From: Prochlorococcus marinus str. MIT 0918
GTDB lineage: Bacteria; Cyanobacteriota; Cyanobacteriia; PCC-6307; Cyanobiaceae
Length of the DNA: 64,000 nt
Assembly: GCF_027359415.1 (NCBI RefSeq)
Contig: NZ_CP114780.1
Span: 806,001 to 870,000 of the forward strand
Reading direction: 5' to 3'
Shown here: positions 44,144-52,800 of the stretch, one piece after another
How the letters are laid out: every line of letters starts with the position of its first letter
Position numbering within the stretch: position 1 is the stretch's first letter
Translations under genes and position numbers: made by a program
Notes under the pieces: generated by a model
What the model saw: only the letters and a program-made list of their open reading frames with translations
What the model was told of the DNA's origin: nothing
Database searches by the model: none

Positions 44144-46066
44144 TCAATCAGACAAGTCACTTAATTCAATCCACCTATCCTCAGAAAATTTAATAGTTTC
44201 AACAAGTGATGCTAGTTGATAACTAATTTCTGAAATATTACCATCACTTTCAGATATTCTTTTTTCTAATTGCTTTTTCTTTTCTTCTAACTGAGGTAAT
44301 TCTTCATTTAATCTTTTTAATTCCCTTAACTGTTTAAAGTTAAGTCGCTTTGAAATATTTTTAGATTTTATTTTATAACTTAGATCATTCTTTATGTTTG
44401 ATTTATCATCTGTGTGATTTCGCACCTGTCTTTCTATTTCAAGCCCCTTTTCAGCTTTTAGTTCCAAAAAGCGAGTATAATTGCCTTCATATCTTTCCAA
44501 TTTTCCGTTTTCAAAGTTAAATATTCGATCAATAGTTCGATCAAGAAAATATCGATCGTGAGAAACAACTACAACACACCCTTTAAAATCTTCTAGAAAA
44601 TCTTCTAACACACTAAGTGTTTGTATGTCTAAATCATTTGTAGGCTCATCAAGTAGCAATATATTAGGTGCTTGTATAAGTAATTTGCATAGAGTTAGTC
44701 TCCTTTTTTCTCCTCCTGAAAGTTTTGATAAAGGGCTATGTTGTTGACTTGGTGGGAAAAGAAATTTTTCTAAAAGTTGTGATGCTGTTATTTCTTTACC
44801 GCCGTGATCGATTCTAAGCGCAGCTTCCTCTACAAAGTCAATAACTTTACGCTTTAAACCTTTACCTTGATTTAAATCACTTGTATGTTGATCAAGGTAA
44901 CCAATGTGAACTGTTTGTCCAAGTTTGATCTTTCCACTAGTAGGTGATCGTTTACCAGCAATCAGATCTAAAAGCGTTGATTTACCACTTCCATTTGGAC
45001 CGATAATGCCTATTCGATCCTCTGGGCTGAAGCTATAGGTAAAGTCATCTAAAAGAGTCGAGCTATTATTATTGTCATAATTCAAGAGACATACACCTTC
45101 AGCTTCAATTGCTATTTTCCCTATTCTTCTACTAAGTGAATTCATTTCTAATGGGTCTTTGACTTGATCTTTAGGTTTGGCTTGCATTTCAGCAATTCTT
45201 TGAAGCCTTGCTTTCTGTTTAGTACTTCTTGCTTTAGGTCCTTGCCTTAGCCAAAGTAATTCTTTTCTTAAAATGCCTTGATTTTTTTTCTTGGTCGACA
45301 ATTCAGATTGTTCTTGTTCAACTTTCTGTTTAAGAAATTCTCGATAATTTCCTGAGTATTTACGAACTTCTCCATTATTAATTTCTAACATCCGATTAGT
45401 GACACGATCGAGAAAATATCTGTCATGAGTAATTAAGACAAGGGCACCTTGGTAATTATCTAGCCAATTTTGAAGCCATTCCACGGCAGCAGCATCTAAG
45501 TGATTGGTCGGCTCATCAAGTAATAAAACATCAGGTTGAGATACCAATGCAGAGGCCAGGCCCACTCTTTTGCGATACCCACCAGAAAGTTCCTTAACAG
45601 GTTTATCCAAATCTGCAATTCCGAGTCGTCGCAGAATCTCCTGACATTGCTGCTCTAAATTCCATGCTCCAACAACATCCATTAGTTCACTTACTTGACC
45701 AAGTTTTTTTAAAAGTTTTTTATCTTGGGGTTTTTGAGCTATTTGCCTACTTAGTTCACTAAACTCGAGTAATATTTCTCTTTTTTTGCCACATCCATCA
45801 AGTACTTGTTCCAAAATACTTTTCTCATTGTCATAGATTGTTTCTTGCCCTACTAAAGATATCCTCAAAGAGGATAAACATTGTCTTTCCCCTGCCAACA
45901 AAGATTCCGCTCCAGCGAGAACTTTTAATAGAGTTGATTTGCCAGCGCCATTCGGGCCAACAAGACCAAGCCTTTCCCCTTTATTAATATATAAATTAAG
46001 GTTTTTAAAAAGATTCTTTATACCAAAATCTTTTGAAGCATTCACAAGGCTTATTAACACAGTCAC
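44144..46066 (-). CDS. uup: ABC-F family ATPase, Uup type
   Basis: 640 residues, no membrane segment. Two ABC domains: Walker A GPNGAGKSTLLKVL with LSGGYRKRVGLASAL and LLLDEPTNHLD in the first, GPNGSGKSTLLDLI with LSGGEKRRLTLCKLL and LLLDEPTNDLD in the second. A charged inter-domain linker (LLWLRQGPKARSTKQKARLQ) and a C-terminal coiled coil (about 545-625, LKRLNEELPQLEEKKKQLEK) point to Uup, which binds ribosomes and branched DNA. ABC-F proteins act on translation, not transport. Single gene. Confidence 0.9.
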   Translation of the reverse strand: MTVLISLVNASKDFGIKNLFKNLNLYINKGERLGLVGPNGAGKSTLLKVLAGAESLLAGERQCLSSLRISLVGQETIYDNEKSILEQVLDGCGKKREILLEFSELSRQIAQKPQDKKLLKKLGQVSELMDVVGAWNLEQQCQEILRRLGIADLDKPVKELSGGYRKRVGLASALVSQPDVLLLDEPTNHLDAAAVEWLQNWLDNYQGALVLITHDRYFLDRVTNRMLEINNGEVRKYSGNYREFLKQKVEQEQSELSTKKKNQGILRKELLWLRQGPKARSTKQKARLQRIAEMQAKPKDQVKDPLEMNSLSRRIGKIAIEAEGVCLLNYDNNNSSTLLDDFTYSFSPEDRIGIIGPNGSGKSTLLDLIAGKRSPTSGKIKLGQTVHIGYLDQHTSDLNQGKGLKRKVIDFVEEAALRIDHGGKEITASQLLEKFLFPPSQQHSPLSKLSGGEKRRLTLCKLLIQAPNILLLDEPTNDLDIQTLSVLEDFLEDFKGCVVVVSHDRYFLDRTIDRIFNFENGKLERYEGNYTRFLELKAEKGLEIERQVRNHTDDKSNIKNDLSYKIKSKNISKRLNFKQLRELKRLNEELPQLEEKKKQLEKRISESDGNISEISYQLASLVETIKFSEDRWIELSDLSD

Positions 46067-46253
46067 GTCCTCAAAGACACTTATACATATATCGACCTAT
46101 GCTGTTTATTAGAAAATGTTTCTTAAATGTGTACATACAAGTCTTAGGTAAAGATCTGAAAGTCCCTGTTATTGAGATATTAGTTTTGACATATTCTAAC
46201 AAGAAGTATTGATATATGGACAAGCTTAAAGGTTGCCACCAGCAATAGTAATT

Positions 46254-46535
46254 TCACTTAGTTAGCGTTCCTTTCTCAAATTTCTTATATGCAAAATAAA
46301 TGCATATCAAAACTATAAGCGCTAAAGAATTTTGATTTATAAACACAAAGACGAAATAAGCAACTATTGGCATAAAGAAAAGCCTTTTAGCAAAGAGCTT
46401 TTCTTCTTTAGTTAAACCTTTCCATTCTATATACCTACGCAATTGAAATACTCTTTTCATTTCTCTACCTTTGTATCCTCCTTTATTTTTAAAAGAATTA
46501 AATAATCTCTTTAAGGCATCATCTATTGCATTCAT
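46254..46535 (-). CDS. Hypothetical membrane protein, 93 aa
   Basis: Basic first half (KRLFNSFKNKGGYKGREMKR) followed by two closely spaced helices, AKRLFFMPIVAYFVFVF and SLALIVLICIYFAY. Hairpin topology with both ends inside. No named family. Confidence 0.5.
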   Translation of the reverse strand: MNAIDDALKRLFNSFKNKGGYKGREMKRVFQLRRYIEWKGLTKEEKLFAKRLFFMPIVAYFVFVFINQNSLALIVLICIYFAYKKFEKGTLTK

Positions 46536-46638
46536 CTAAGAAAGATCCTGTGATTACTATAGATAATATAAGAAAAAACATATTATTTCTATCTTGCTAG
46601 CTCCAAACAAATCATTTGTTATGAACGATAGTTAACAT

Positions 46639-46803
46639 ATGGTTGTTCTTAATCAAATTTTTAATGAGTTTCAAGAGGAGTTTAAGTCTGAACACCTACC
46701 ACAAGCATTTTCGTCCCTTTAGCTATTAAGAGATGTACAGTAGCTGGATACAGATCTTGAAGACATTCCCACAGAAAAGGTGATTTCAATGTCTACTCAT
46801 TAG
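46639..46803 (+). pseudogene. Decayed small gene with two amber stops
   Basis: A single frame from ATG 46639 reads MVVLNQIFNEFQEEFKSEHL then PQAFSSL, TAG (46720), LLRDVQ, TAG (46741), LDTDLEDIPTEKVISMSTH, TAG (46801). The pieces read as one charged helical protein of about 54 residues. Both internal stops can arise by one base change each (for example CAG to TAG). No ribosome binding site remains. Confidence 0.45.
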
Positions 46804-46873
46804 AAAAGAAACCCCAGATAACACCTAATACGGCTACACATGCTGAGAGTTCAATAATTTGCAATTCATTCAT
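46793..46873 (-). CDS. 26-residue single-span peptide
   Basis: MNELQIIELSACVAVLGVIW ends GFFSNE: a complete one-helix membrane peptide of the size of small photosynthetic subunits, though matching none I know. It overlaps the end of the decayed plus-strand gene by a few bases. Confidence 0.35.
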   Translation of the reverse strand: MNELQIIELSACVAVLGVIWGFFSNE

Positions 46874-47093
46874 TATTCTAGAATCAAAATTACAGGTCAC
46901 AGATGTTATAGATCAAAGAATAGATAAATTCATCCTAATGACATTCTTTCCTCATGAAGAAGTTGCTAAATAAATAAAAGAGAATATTGGTCAATGGTTT
47001 TTAAAGTTTTAATCGTCTCATAAATTTAAGAGTTGTTTATACAAACCCTAGGCATGTAAGAGAGGAATCACTTATGAGAACTATCAAATTCAA

Positions 47094-47456
47094 TCAACTA
47101 TTACGAGCATCAAACTCCTTTAAAGTATTTAGATCAATTATTGACAAAGTACTTTCTTCAGTAGCCTCAAGGTTGATCAAAGGAGCCATGCCATCCTCAT
47201 AAGCTTGCTTCCACCGTGGAGCACAAAGACACCAGTTGTCTCCTGACTTTAATCCTGGGAATCCCATCTGAGGAGTTGATAAATCATTCCCTTGAGCCTT
47301 GCTATACGAAAGAAATTGCTCTGTCATTACTGCACAAACAGTATGCATACCCATATCAGTTTCATCTGTTTTGCATAAACCATCTCTATACCAACCAGTC
47401 ATTGGGTGACAACTACAAGATTGGAGTTCAGTGCCTAAAACATTTTTGGATTCCAT
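47094..47456 (-). CDS. DUF2237 family protein
   Basis: 120 residues matching DUF2237 throughout: NVLGTELQSCSCHPMTGWYR at 5-24, HTVCAVMTEQFLSYSKAQGN, LSTPQMGFPGLKSGDNWCLC and APRWKQAYEDGMAP. Four cysteines lie in conserved positions and may bind metal. The family is found in many bacteria with unknown biochemical activity. Length is standard. Confidence 0.9.
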   Translation of the reverse strand: MESKNVLGTELQSCSCHPMTGWYRDGLCKTDETDMGMHTVCAVMTEQFLSYSKAQGNDLSTPQMGFPGLKSGDNWCLCAPRWKQAYEDGMAPLINLEATEESTLSIIDLNTLKEFDARNS

Positions 47457-47489
47457 AGTTCTTCAGTCACCCCTATCTAATTAATATCA

Positions 47490-47777
47490 TCATGAATTTT
47501 GGCAGGAGAAATTTGTAAGGTTTGGATTTTGAGGATTTGCAACCATTCGCATTTCATTTTCTACCTTTCGTCTAATGATTATTCCCTTGAGATTTAAATA
47601 AACTTTCTCTACAAGACTTCTATCGATTTCATCCAGACTATCTTCATTTTCAGAATCTCCTTGATGAACATCAATCCTAACAAGCCCCTTGTGGCTACCA
47701 ATAGAACAGATAGAACAGCAAGAGCTACACATATCGAACAGTGAGGAAATCCCATAGACAAATTTCAATCCCTTCAT
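47490..47777 (-). CDS. Hypothetical Cys-rich protein, 95 aa
   Basis: MKGLKFVYGISSLFDMCSSC then CSICSIG: four cysteines in ten residues near residues 17-24, suggesting a metal cluster or disulfides. An acidic SENEDSLDEIDRSLVEKVY and a basic IIIRRKVENEMR follow. Lies 33 bp upstream of DUF2237 on the same strand and is likely co-transcribed with it. Confidence 0.5.
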   Translation of the reverse strand: MKGLKFVYGISSLFDMCSSCCSICSIGSHKGLVRIDVHQGDSENEDSLDEIDRSLVEKVYLNLKGIIIRRKVENEMRMVANPQNPNLTNFSCQNS

Positions 47778-47946
47778 TCTGTTCTACTTCTTTTAAGGCC
47801 AAAACTATACTTTTAATAAAATTGTTCATAAGGAATATTAATGATTTTTGTCGCTTCAAAGATTTAACACAAATCCAAATATCAATGCTTATTTAATCGA
47901 ATGGCAAGACCACAGTAATTTAGATTTACTCATTTAATCTTTCTAA

Positions 47947-48189
47947 CTACTGAATTTTACGATTCGACTGTTTGTCTTTAAGGCATCTTTCCAACTACAC
48001 CCAAAATATCTGCCAAAAGAAGTAACCCTAGACCGAAAGGAAATTCGAGAAGTGGTCAAAAAAATTAGTCTCCAAAAGAAACCAGCACCAAAAGAATTGC
48101 CGGAGTGTTTACATATCAATAAAAAGACTTCTCCTCTAAATCTTCTGAGGCCTTTTACCCTAATCGTCAAGATGAAATTTAACTACTGA
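47947..48189 (+). pseudogene. Possible start-less gene remnant
   Basis: An open frame of 80 codons to TGA 48187-48189 with segments SFQLHPKYLPKEVTLDRKE and IREVVKKISLQKKPAP, protein-like in charge distribution, but without ATG/GTG/TTG in its first 40 codons. An antisense frame (48170-47943) has a start but an unlikely composition. Either may be wrong. Confidence 0.25.
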
Positions 48190-48288
48190 CTAATGAAAAC
48201 TAGAATATAGAAGCTGGCAAAGCCAAAGTTAATAATATTCCATCAAATTACTTATAAAGGAAAATAAACAACTGATACCTTGATTGCA

Positions 48289-48320
48289 TCTATACTAATC
48301 TTTTTAAACATTAGTATAGA
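48289..48320 (+). promoter_or_regulatory. Perfect 11-bp inverted repeat at the start of a thiol-redox operon
   Basis: TCTATACTAAT and ATTAGTATAGA flank a 10-base loop; the right arm ends two bases before ATG 48323. Position and symmetry suit an operator for a dimeric repressor or an RNA hairpin that hides the start codon. TATACT in the left arm could be a -10 element. Confidence 0.55.
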
Positions 48321-48322
48321 GA

Positions 48323-48493
48323 ATGCGGAAAATAATTGACTGGCATAAATCTCTTGTTGAGCGTGCTCAAAAAGAATTGGGATTGACGGGATATCAAATG
48401 TACTTATCTGGTTTACTAGAAGGTGCTCTAATCTTTTGGGTAATTATGAAAGTTGCTTCGTTGTTTAAACCTAGTCCTGAGTTCCCTTTTTAA
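48323..48493 (+). CDS. 56-residue hypothetical protein, operon first gene
   Basis: MRKIIDWHKSLVERAQKELG has an amphipathic helix, followed by YQMYLSGLLEGALIFWVIMK as a membrane span and FKPSPEFPF. No family. Two bases separate its stop from the ATG of the thioredoxin-like gene, so both are made from one message. The start is buried by the inverted repeat. Confidence 0.6.
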   Translation: MRKIIDWHKSLVERAQKELGLTGYQMYLSGLLEGALIFWVIMKVASLFKPSPEFPF

Positions 48494-48495
48494 TT

Positions 48496-48882
48496 ATGAA
48501 ACACTTAATACTCGCAATAGTCATAGCTCTTATATTCCCTTTAGCTGTTTTTGCAGAAAAGCCTCCTATTGTCAGTACAACAAGCACTCCATCTTCAATA
48601 GAATTAGCAAAGCATCTTAGAGCTACTGGAGCTGTTAAATATTCCGCCTATTGGTGCCCACATTGTCACGACCAAAATGAGCTATTCGGCAGAAAAGCAG
48701 CTGCCAAATTAAATAATATTGAATGCGCTCCTGATGGCGAGAATAATCAAGCTGAACTTTGTAGAACAAAAGGAATTACTGGGTTCCCTTCATGGGAAAT
48801 CAATGGAATTATTGATTCAGGAGTGAAAACCTTAGATGAATTAGCAACCTTAAGTGGGTACTCAGGACCAAAAGATTTTTAG
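48496..48882 (+). CDS. Exported thioredoxin-fold protein with a CPHC active site
   Basis: 128 residues. Signal peptide MKHLILAIVIALIFPLAVFA, then VKYSAYWCPHCHDQNELFGR with the redox CPHC at about 54-57 and a second pair, ECAPDGENNQAELCRTKGIT, typical of the thioredoxin domain fused to VKOR in cyanobacteria. GFPSWEING provides the cis-Pro loop. It likely oxidises or isomerises disulfides in the periplasm or thylakoid lumen, working with a VKOR/DsbB partner encoded elsewhere. Confidence 0.8.
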   Translation: MKHLILAIVIALIFPLAVFAEKPPIVSTTSTPSSIELAKHLRATGAVKYSAYWCPHCHDQNELFGRKAAAKLNNIECAPDGENNQAELCRTKGITGFPSWEINGIIDSGVKTLDELATLSGYSGPKDF

Positions 48883-48890
48883 TTAAATAG

Positions 48891-49082
48891 ATGAAGCAAC
48901 TCTTACTATCAGTAGTTGATATTTACCAAAACCAAATGGAGGCTAGATATCAAGAGAAGTCAATGCTCACTGACTTATTCGTTGAGAATAAGTTTTGGGG
49001 GTGGATGGGATTAACATCGATTGTTATTTGTCTTGGAATATTTTTCTGGACCTTTTACCCACAAGATGACAGTAACCAATGA
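48891..49082 (+). CDS. 63-residue single-span membrane protein, operon third gene
   Basis: Charged head (MKQLLLSVVDIYQNQMEARY, then QEKSMLTDLFVENKF) and one span WMGLTSIVICLGIFFWTFY with an acidic end. Starts eight bases after the thioredoxin-like gene. No family recognised. 49083-49439 has no gene. Confidence 0.6.
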   Translation: MKQLLLSVVDIYQNQMEARYQEKSMLTDLFVENKFWGWMGLTSIVICLGIFFWTFYPQDDSNQ

Positions 49083-49439
49083 CAGGCAATCAACTTAATT
49101 CCCAGAATATGTTAATGCTCTTTCAGGAGGTTCTATTGCCAAACAACATCTAAAAAACATGAGGGTCTAACTATACTAATCAAATCCTATACTCGACCAA
49201 AAGTTAGAAGAGGAGGAATAAGAAGCCAATTAGAAGCCCATTGAATAAAACCTTTTATCAATCAAGCTGCTGCTTGTACCAAAACAAAATTTGCTTAATG
49301 TATTTATCTTTTTTTCTATTGGACTAAAAAACAAATTTCACCGGTTGCATTGAAGAATGTAGAATCGTCTTATTACTGTGAATGGCAATTAAAATGGTAA
49401 TCCTAAAAAATAGGGTTCACATATAACTGTCAGTCTCCA

Positions 49440-49952
49440 ATGAGCTTACAAATGGAACCAATATATATTGACAAATCTGCAAATGTATCAGATGACGCTG
49501 TTATTGGAGAAGGAACAAAAGTTTGGATAAATGTTCAAGTTCGTGAAAATTCAATAATTGGCTCCTATTGCAATATAGGGAAAGATTCCTATATTGATAC
49601 CCTAGTTAAGATCGGTGATCGTTGTAAAATACAAAATAGTGTCAATCTCTATAGTGGAGTAGATATTGAAGACGATGTTTTCATAGGGCCTGGTGCTACA
49701 TTTTGTAATGATAAAGTTCCACGTGCTTTCGTAAAAGATTGGGAAGTTGCTCCAACAAAAATATGCAAAGGAGTGAGCATAGGAGCAAATGCAACGATAT
49801 TATGTGGTATAAAAATCGGAGAATATTCAATGGTAGGTGCTGGAAGCACAGTAACTAAGGATGTACCTCCATATACTCTTGTCTTAGGCTCCCCTGCTAA
49901 ACCCATAGCATCAATAGATAAATATGGAAACAGAATTAGAAATTTTGATTAA
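49440..49952 (+). CDS. WbpD-like sugar N-acetyltransferase (left-handed beta-helix)
   Basis: 170 residues built of hexapeptide repeats (IGEGTKVWINVQVREN, IGSYCNIGKDSYI, IGDRCKIQNSVNLYSGV). The signature CNDKVPRAFVKDW is that of UDP-2-acetamido-3-amino-uronate acetyltransferases such as WbpD/WlbB. These acetylate the 3-amino group of UDP-GlcNAc3N-uronate, using acetyl-CoA. A 3-acetamido sugar is the substrate for the neighbouring WbpG-HisFH set, so they form one pathway. Convergent with it, 100 bp apart. Confidence 0.85.
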   Translation: MSLQMEPIYIDKSANVSDDAVIGEGTKVWINVQVRENSIIGSYCNIGKDSYIDTLVKIGDRCKIQNSVNLYSGVDIEDDVFIGPGATFCNDKVPRAFVKDWEVAPTKICKGVSIGANATILCGIKIGEYSMVGAGSTVTKDVPPYTLVLGSPAKPIASIDKYGNRIRNFD

Positions 49953-50051
49953 TAATAACAGGCAGTATTTCTCAAATACTGAAGAGATAACTGATATTAA
50001 ATTATAAGAATAACTTATATATTTATTAGAGAAACCAAAATCAATATTTTA

Positions 50052-51221
50052 CTAGCTACAATATTTTATATAAAAGGATTTGGGAACAAGGTTAAGTTTA
50101 GCTAATAAGTAAAAAAGCCCTTTTAATCTTTCAAAGCGTTTTTTATAAGTTGGATAATCTTTCCAAGATAAAGGCTGTTTATTCATTATATGTTCAAACT
50201 CGATGTCAGATATCTCTAATCTTTTTTTAACATAAGTAAGTAAATCTGGTTCTACAATAGGGGCCGTATTATATATACTCCATCCATCTTCCCTGGAACA
50301 ATTTCCAATTCTTACCTGTGAAGATATTGTATTATTTCTAAAATCAGAGTTAAATTTTCCTGGCAAATATATCGTATGAAAAAACGCTGCTGATCTATTT
50401 TCTAGGTGATGACCCCCATAATATTCCCATCCACATAATTGGTTTAAGTGTTCCTGAGCATCTTTTTTAGAATATGAAATATACCATAGAGGGCGAATAA
50501 ATTTAACCTGATCAAATATAATTGATGTAAGGAATCTGGTGAACGTCATTAGAGGGTATGTTTTCATTTTTCTTTTACCAAATTTTTGATGTATGCTTTT
50601 AATATATTTTCCATCAAAGTAATTTCTTCCGAGAGGAGTAATTCCTTCTTCAGTAAATGAATGACCTTCCAATATATACTTAATTGAATATTTTCTTGCT
50701 GCAATTCTTAGTAAATAAGCAAATCCAAGATCATTCGGGGCCTCACTTTCAGCGACTCCGGCAAGAATAAAAGATCGAATAATATCGTCCATTTCTTTAT
50801 TATCAACTACATAAGTATAGAGATCTATTTCTAAGTGATTTAATAATTTATGGATATTCATTGTTGCGATAGCTGTATTCCATGTGTTATCAAAATGGAC
50901 TGCTAATGGTCTTAATCCCCATTTTTTAGCTAAATATAGAAGGTATGAAGAATCTGTTCCACCACTCACTCCTACAATACAATCATATTTTTTGTTTGCA
51001 CCTTCAAGTTTTATTTTATCTAGAATTTTATTAAGTTGTAGAGTTCCTTTACTCTTTCCAGTTCCATATTCTTCTTTTAATTTATCTACTTGATGGCAAT
51101 AATTACATATTCCATTTGCATCAAAACTGATATTTGAAACTCTTTCATCATAAATACATCGACTACATACCTTAATCTGTACATTATTTATATCAGGATC
51201 TTGCAGGTCTAGCTTATTCAT
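50052..51221 (-). CDS. N-acetyl sugar amidotransferase, WbpG/PseA type
   Basis: About 389 residues. A zinc-type CSRCIYDERV and CNYCHQVDKLK pair at the N-terminus, and the adenylating PP-loop CIVGVSGGTDSSYLLYLA at about 83-100. The YGGHHLENR stretch is also shared with WbpG. These enzymes activate a sugar acetamido group with ATP and replace the oxygen by ammonia, giving an acetamidino group. The ammonia comes from the HisF/HisH-like partners encoded upstream. ATG 51221 chosen over TTG 51230. Confidence 0.85.
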   Translation of the reverse strand: MNKLDLQDPDINNVQIKVCSRCIYDERVSNISFDANGICNYCHQVDKLKEEYGTGKSKGTLQLNKILDKIKLEGANKKYDCIVGVSGGTDSSYLLYLAKKWGLRPLAVHFDNTWNTAIATMNIHKLLNHLEIDLYTYVVDNKEMDDIIRSFILAGVAESEAPNDLGFAYLLRIAARKYSIKYILEGHSFTEEGITPLGRNYFDGKYIKSIHQKFGKRKMKTYPLMTFTRFLTSIIFDQVKFIRPLWYISYSKKDAQEHLNQLCGWEYYGGHHLENRSAAFFHTIYLPGKFNSDFRNNTISSQVRIGNCSREDGWSIYNTAPIVEPDLLTYVKKRLEISDIEFEHIMNKQPLSWKDYPTYKKRFERLKGLFYLLAKLNLVPKSFYIKYCS

Positions 51222-51327
51222 ATATTTCAAGGGAAATAAATTCTTTAATTCTAAAAAATTAAGTGCGAAGAAAATTATTTTCGCTTCTAAAATAATAGCA
51301 CCTAAAATTTATAATCTTCATATACCA

Positions 51328-52077
51328 TTAATTGAAATTTTCTAGTTTAGGCATATGAATAAGTACTCCCATTCCTTTTTTTTGAAATGTAACCATACTA
51401 CCAAGACCTACAGCAGATGCACCTCCCTCATGGATAGCTTTTTTTATATGATCTAAATTACCTGCTCCTCCATGAGCAATTAATGGAATAGAAATGTTCT
51501 GGGAAATATTTTTTATTAAATCAAAGTCCATCCCTTGCCATGTTCCTTCATTATCTACAGAAGTTAGCAATAATTCACCAGCACCAAGTTCTTCTGCTTG
51601 CTTAGCCCAATCAATAGGGTCTAAATTTAAATAAGATTTAAATGTATTTGAAAATACATCTTTTTTTGCAAATCTTCTTTTGCGTATGTCAATCGAAACA
51701 ATAATCGCCTGGCTACCAAAATATGAAGATAGTTGAGAAATAAAAAGATGATTTTCAATGGCATATGTATTTAAAACTATCTTCTCAATTCCTAAATCAA
51801 AAAGTTTTTTTGCATGTTCAATAGTTCGTATGCCACCACCATAACTAAGTGGCATGAAGCATTCTGAACACATATCTTTAATCAAACTAAAGTTTGGTGA
51901 TTTCTTTTCTTTGCTTGCAGATATGTCTAATACCATTAATTCATCTACCTCGAGCTCATTGAATATTCTTAATGAATTGCACGGGTCACCTACATAAGTA
52001 AAGTTCTTAAATTTAATTGTCTTGACTAAACTCTCTCCCTTTAATAAAAGAACAGGAATAATTCGAGTACGCAACAT
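51328..52077 (-). CDS. HisF-like ammonia-channel subunit for the sugar amidotransferase
   Basis: 249-residue TIM barrel: MLRTRIIPVLLLKGESLVKT at the start, PLSYGGGIRTIEHAKKLF, LLLTSVDNEGTWQGMDFDL and PLIAHGGAGNLDHIKKA. In true HisF, catalytic Asp11 lies in IIPCLDVK; here this residue is Leu, so imidazole-glycerol-phosphate synthesis should be lost, whereas VSIDIRKR keeps the second Asp. This is what is seen in HisF2-type partners of WbpG. Two bases after the HisH-like gene, so co-translated. Confidence 0.85.
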   Translation of the reverse strand: MLRTRIIPVLLLKGESLVKTIKFKNFTYVGDPCNSLRIFNELEVDELMVLDISASKEKKSPNFSLIKDMCSECFMPLSYGGGIRTIEHAKKLFDLGIEKIVLNTYAIENHLFISQLSSYFGSQAIIVSIDIRKRRFAKKDVFSNTFKSYLNLDPIDWAKQAEELGAGELLLTSVDNEGTWQGMDFDLIKNISQNISIPLIAHGGAGNLDHIKKAIHEGGASAVGLGSMVTFQKKGMGVLIHMPKLENFN

Positions 52078-52079
52078 TA

Positions 52080-52688
52080 TTATATTTCTGAAAAGCTTTT
52101 GAGTATTTGCATACCGTACTTATGACTCTTTTCAGGGTGAAATTGAACCCCATAGATATTGTTTAAACAAATACCTGATTCAAATGTAATTCCATGATGT
52201 GTAGTAAATAAAGAATAACTCTTATCTATCAAGTCTACATAGTAAGAATGTACAAAATAAAAGCGTGATTGATTGTTAATCGAAGCACTCATCTTATTTC
52301 TTATATTTACATCTACAGAATTCCAGCCCATATGAGGTACTTTAATGTCTTTATAACTTGGGAAACGTTTTACCCTACCTGGAATCCATCCTAAACCGTT
52401 GAGTTTTCCTTCTTCACTAACATTTGTCATAAGTTGCATACCTAAGCAAATCCCTAATATAGGAACTTGTTCTTTTTGTGCTTTTCTATTTAGAACCTCC
52501 TTCATGCCAGCAATCTGATTAATCTTTGTCATGGCAATATCATAACTACCCACTCCAGGGAGTATTAACTTCCTAGCCATGCTAAGCTTTTCTGGATCAC
52601 TTTCTACATTCGCTTCCACACCAATATATCTCAACATATTTAACATAGATCCCATATTCCCAATCTCATAGTTAACAATACTAATCAC
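52080..52688 (-). CDS. HisH-like glutaminase subunit
   Basis: 202 residues, class I glutamine amidotransferase: oxyanion loop LPGVGSYDIAM, nucleophile Cys in LGICLGMQLM (about 78-87), catalytic His and Glu in QFHPEKSHKYG near the end. It frees ammonia from glutamine and passes it to the HisF-like barrel, and from there to the WbpG-like enzyme. First gene of the three-gene unit; the flippase gene lies 112 bp upstream. Confidence 0.85.
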   Translation of the reverse strand: MISIVNYEIGNMGSMLNMLRYIGVEANVESDPEKLSMARKLILPGVGSYDIAMTKINQIAGMKEVLNRKAQKEQVPILGICLGMQLMTNVSEEGKLNGLGWIPGRVKRFPSYKDIKVPHMGWNSVDVNIRNKMSASINNQSRFYFVHSYYVDLIDKSYSLFTTHHGITFESGICLNNIYGVQFHPEKSHKYGMQILKSFSEI

Positions 52689-52800
52689 CTGATGCTTTAA
52701 ACCGTATATTTAAAATTCTAGGAAAAAAAGTTAATTTCTGGTAAGAAGGAATGAATACTTGTAATAAATTAATATCTTAATTAAAATAAAGTAAATATTT

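Noticed and set aside
47943-48170. 75-codon minus-strand frame
   Set aside because: Its Arg/Phe/Ser-rich product looks like the shadow of the plus-strand remnant frame; neither is firmly supported.
51328-52688. Housekeeping histidine genes hisF and hisH
   Set aside because: The HisF-like protein lacks Asp11, and the pair is placed beside a WbpG-like amidotransferase in a glycan cluster.
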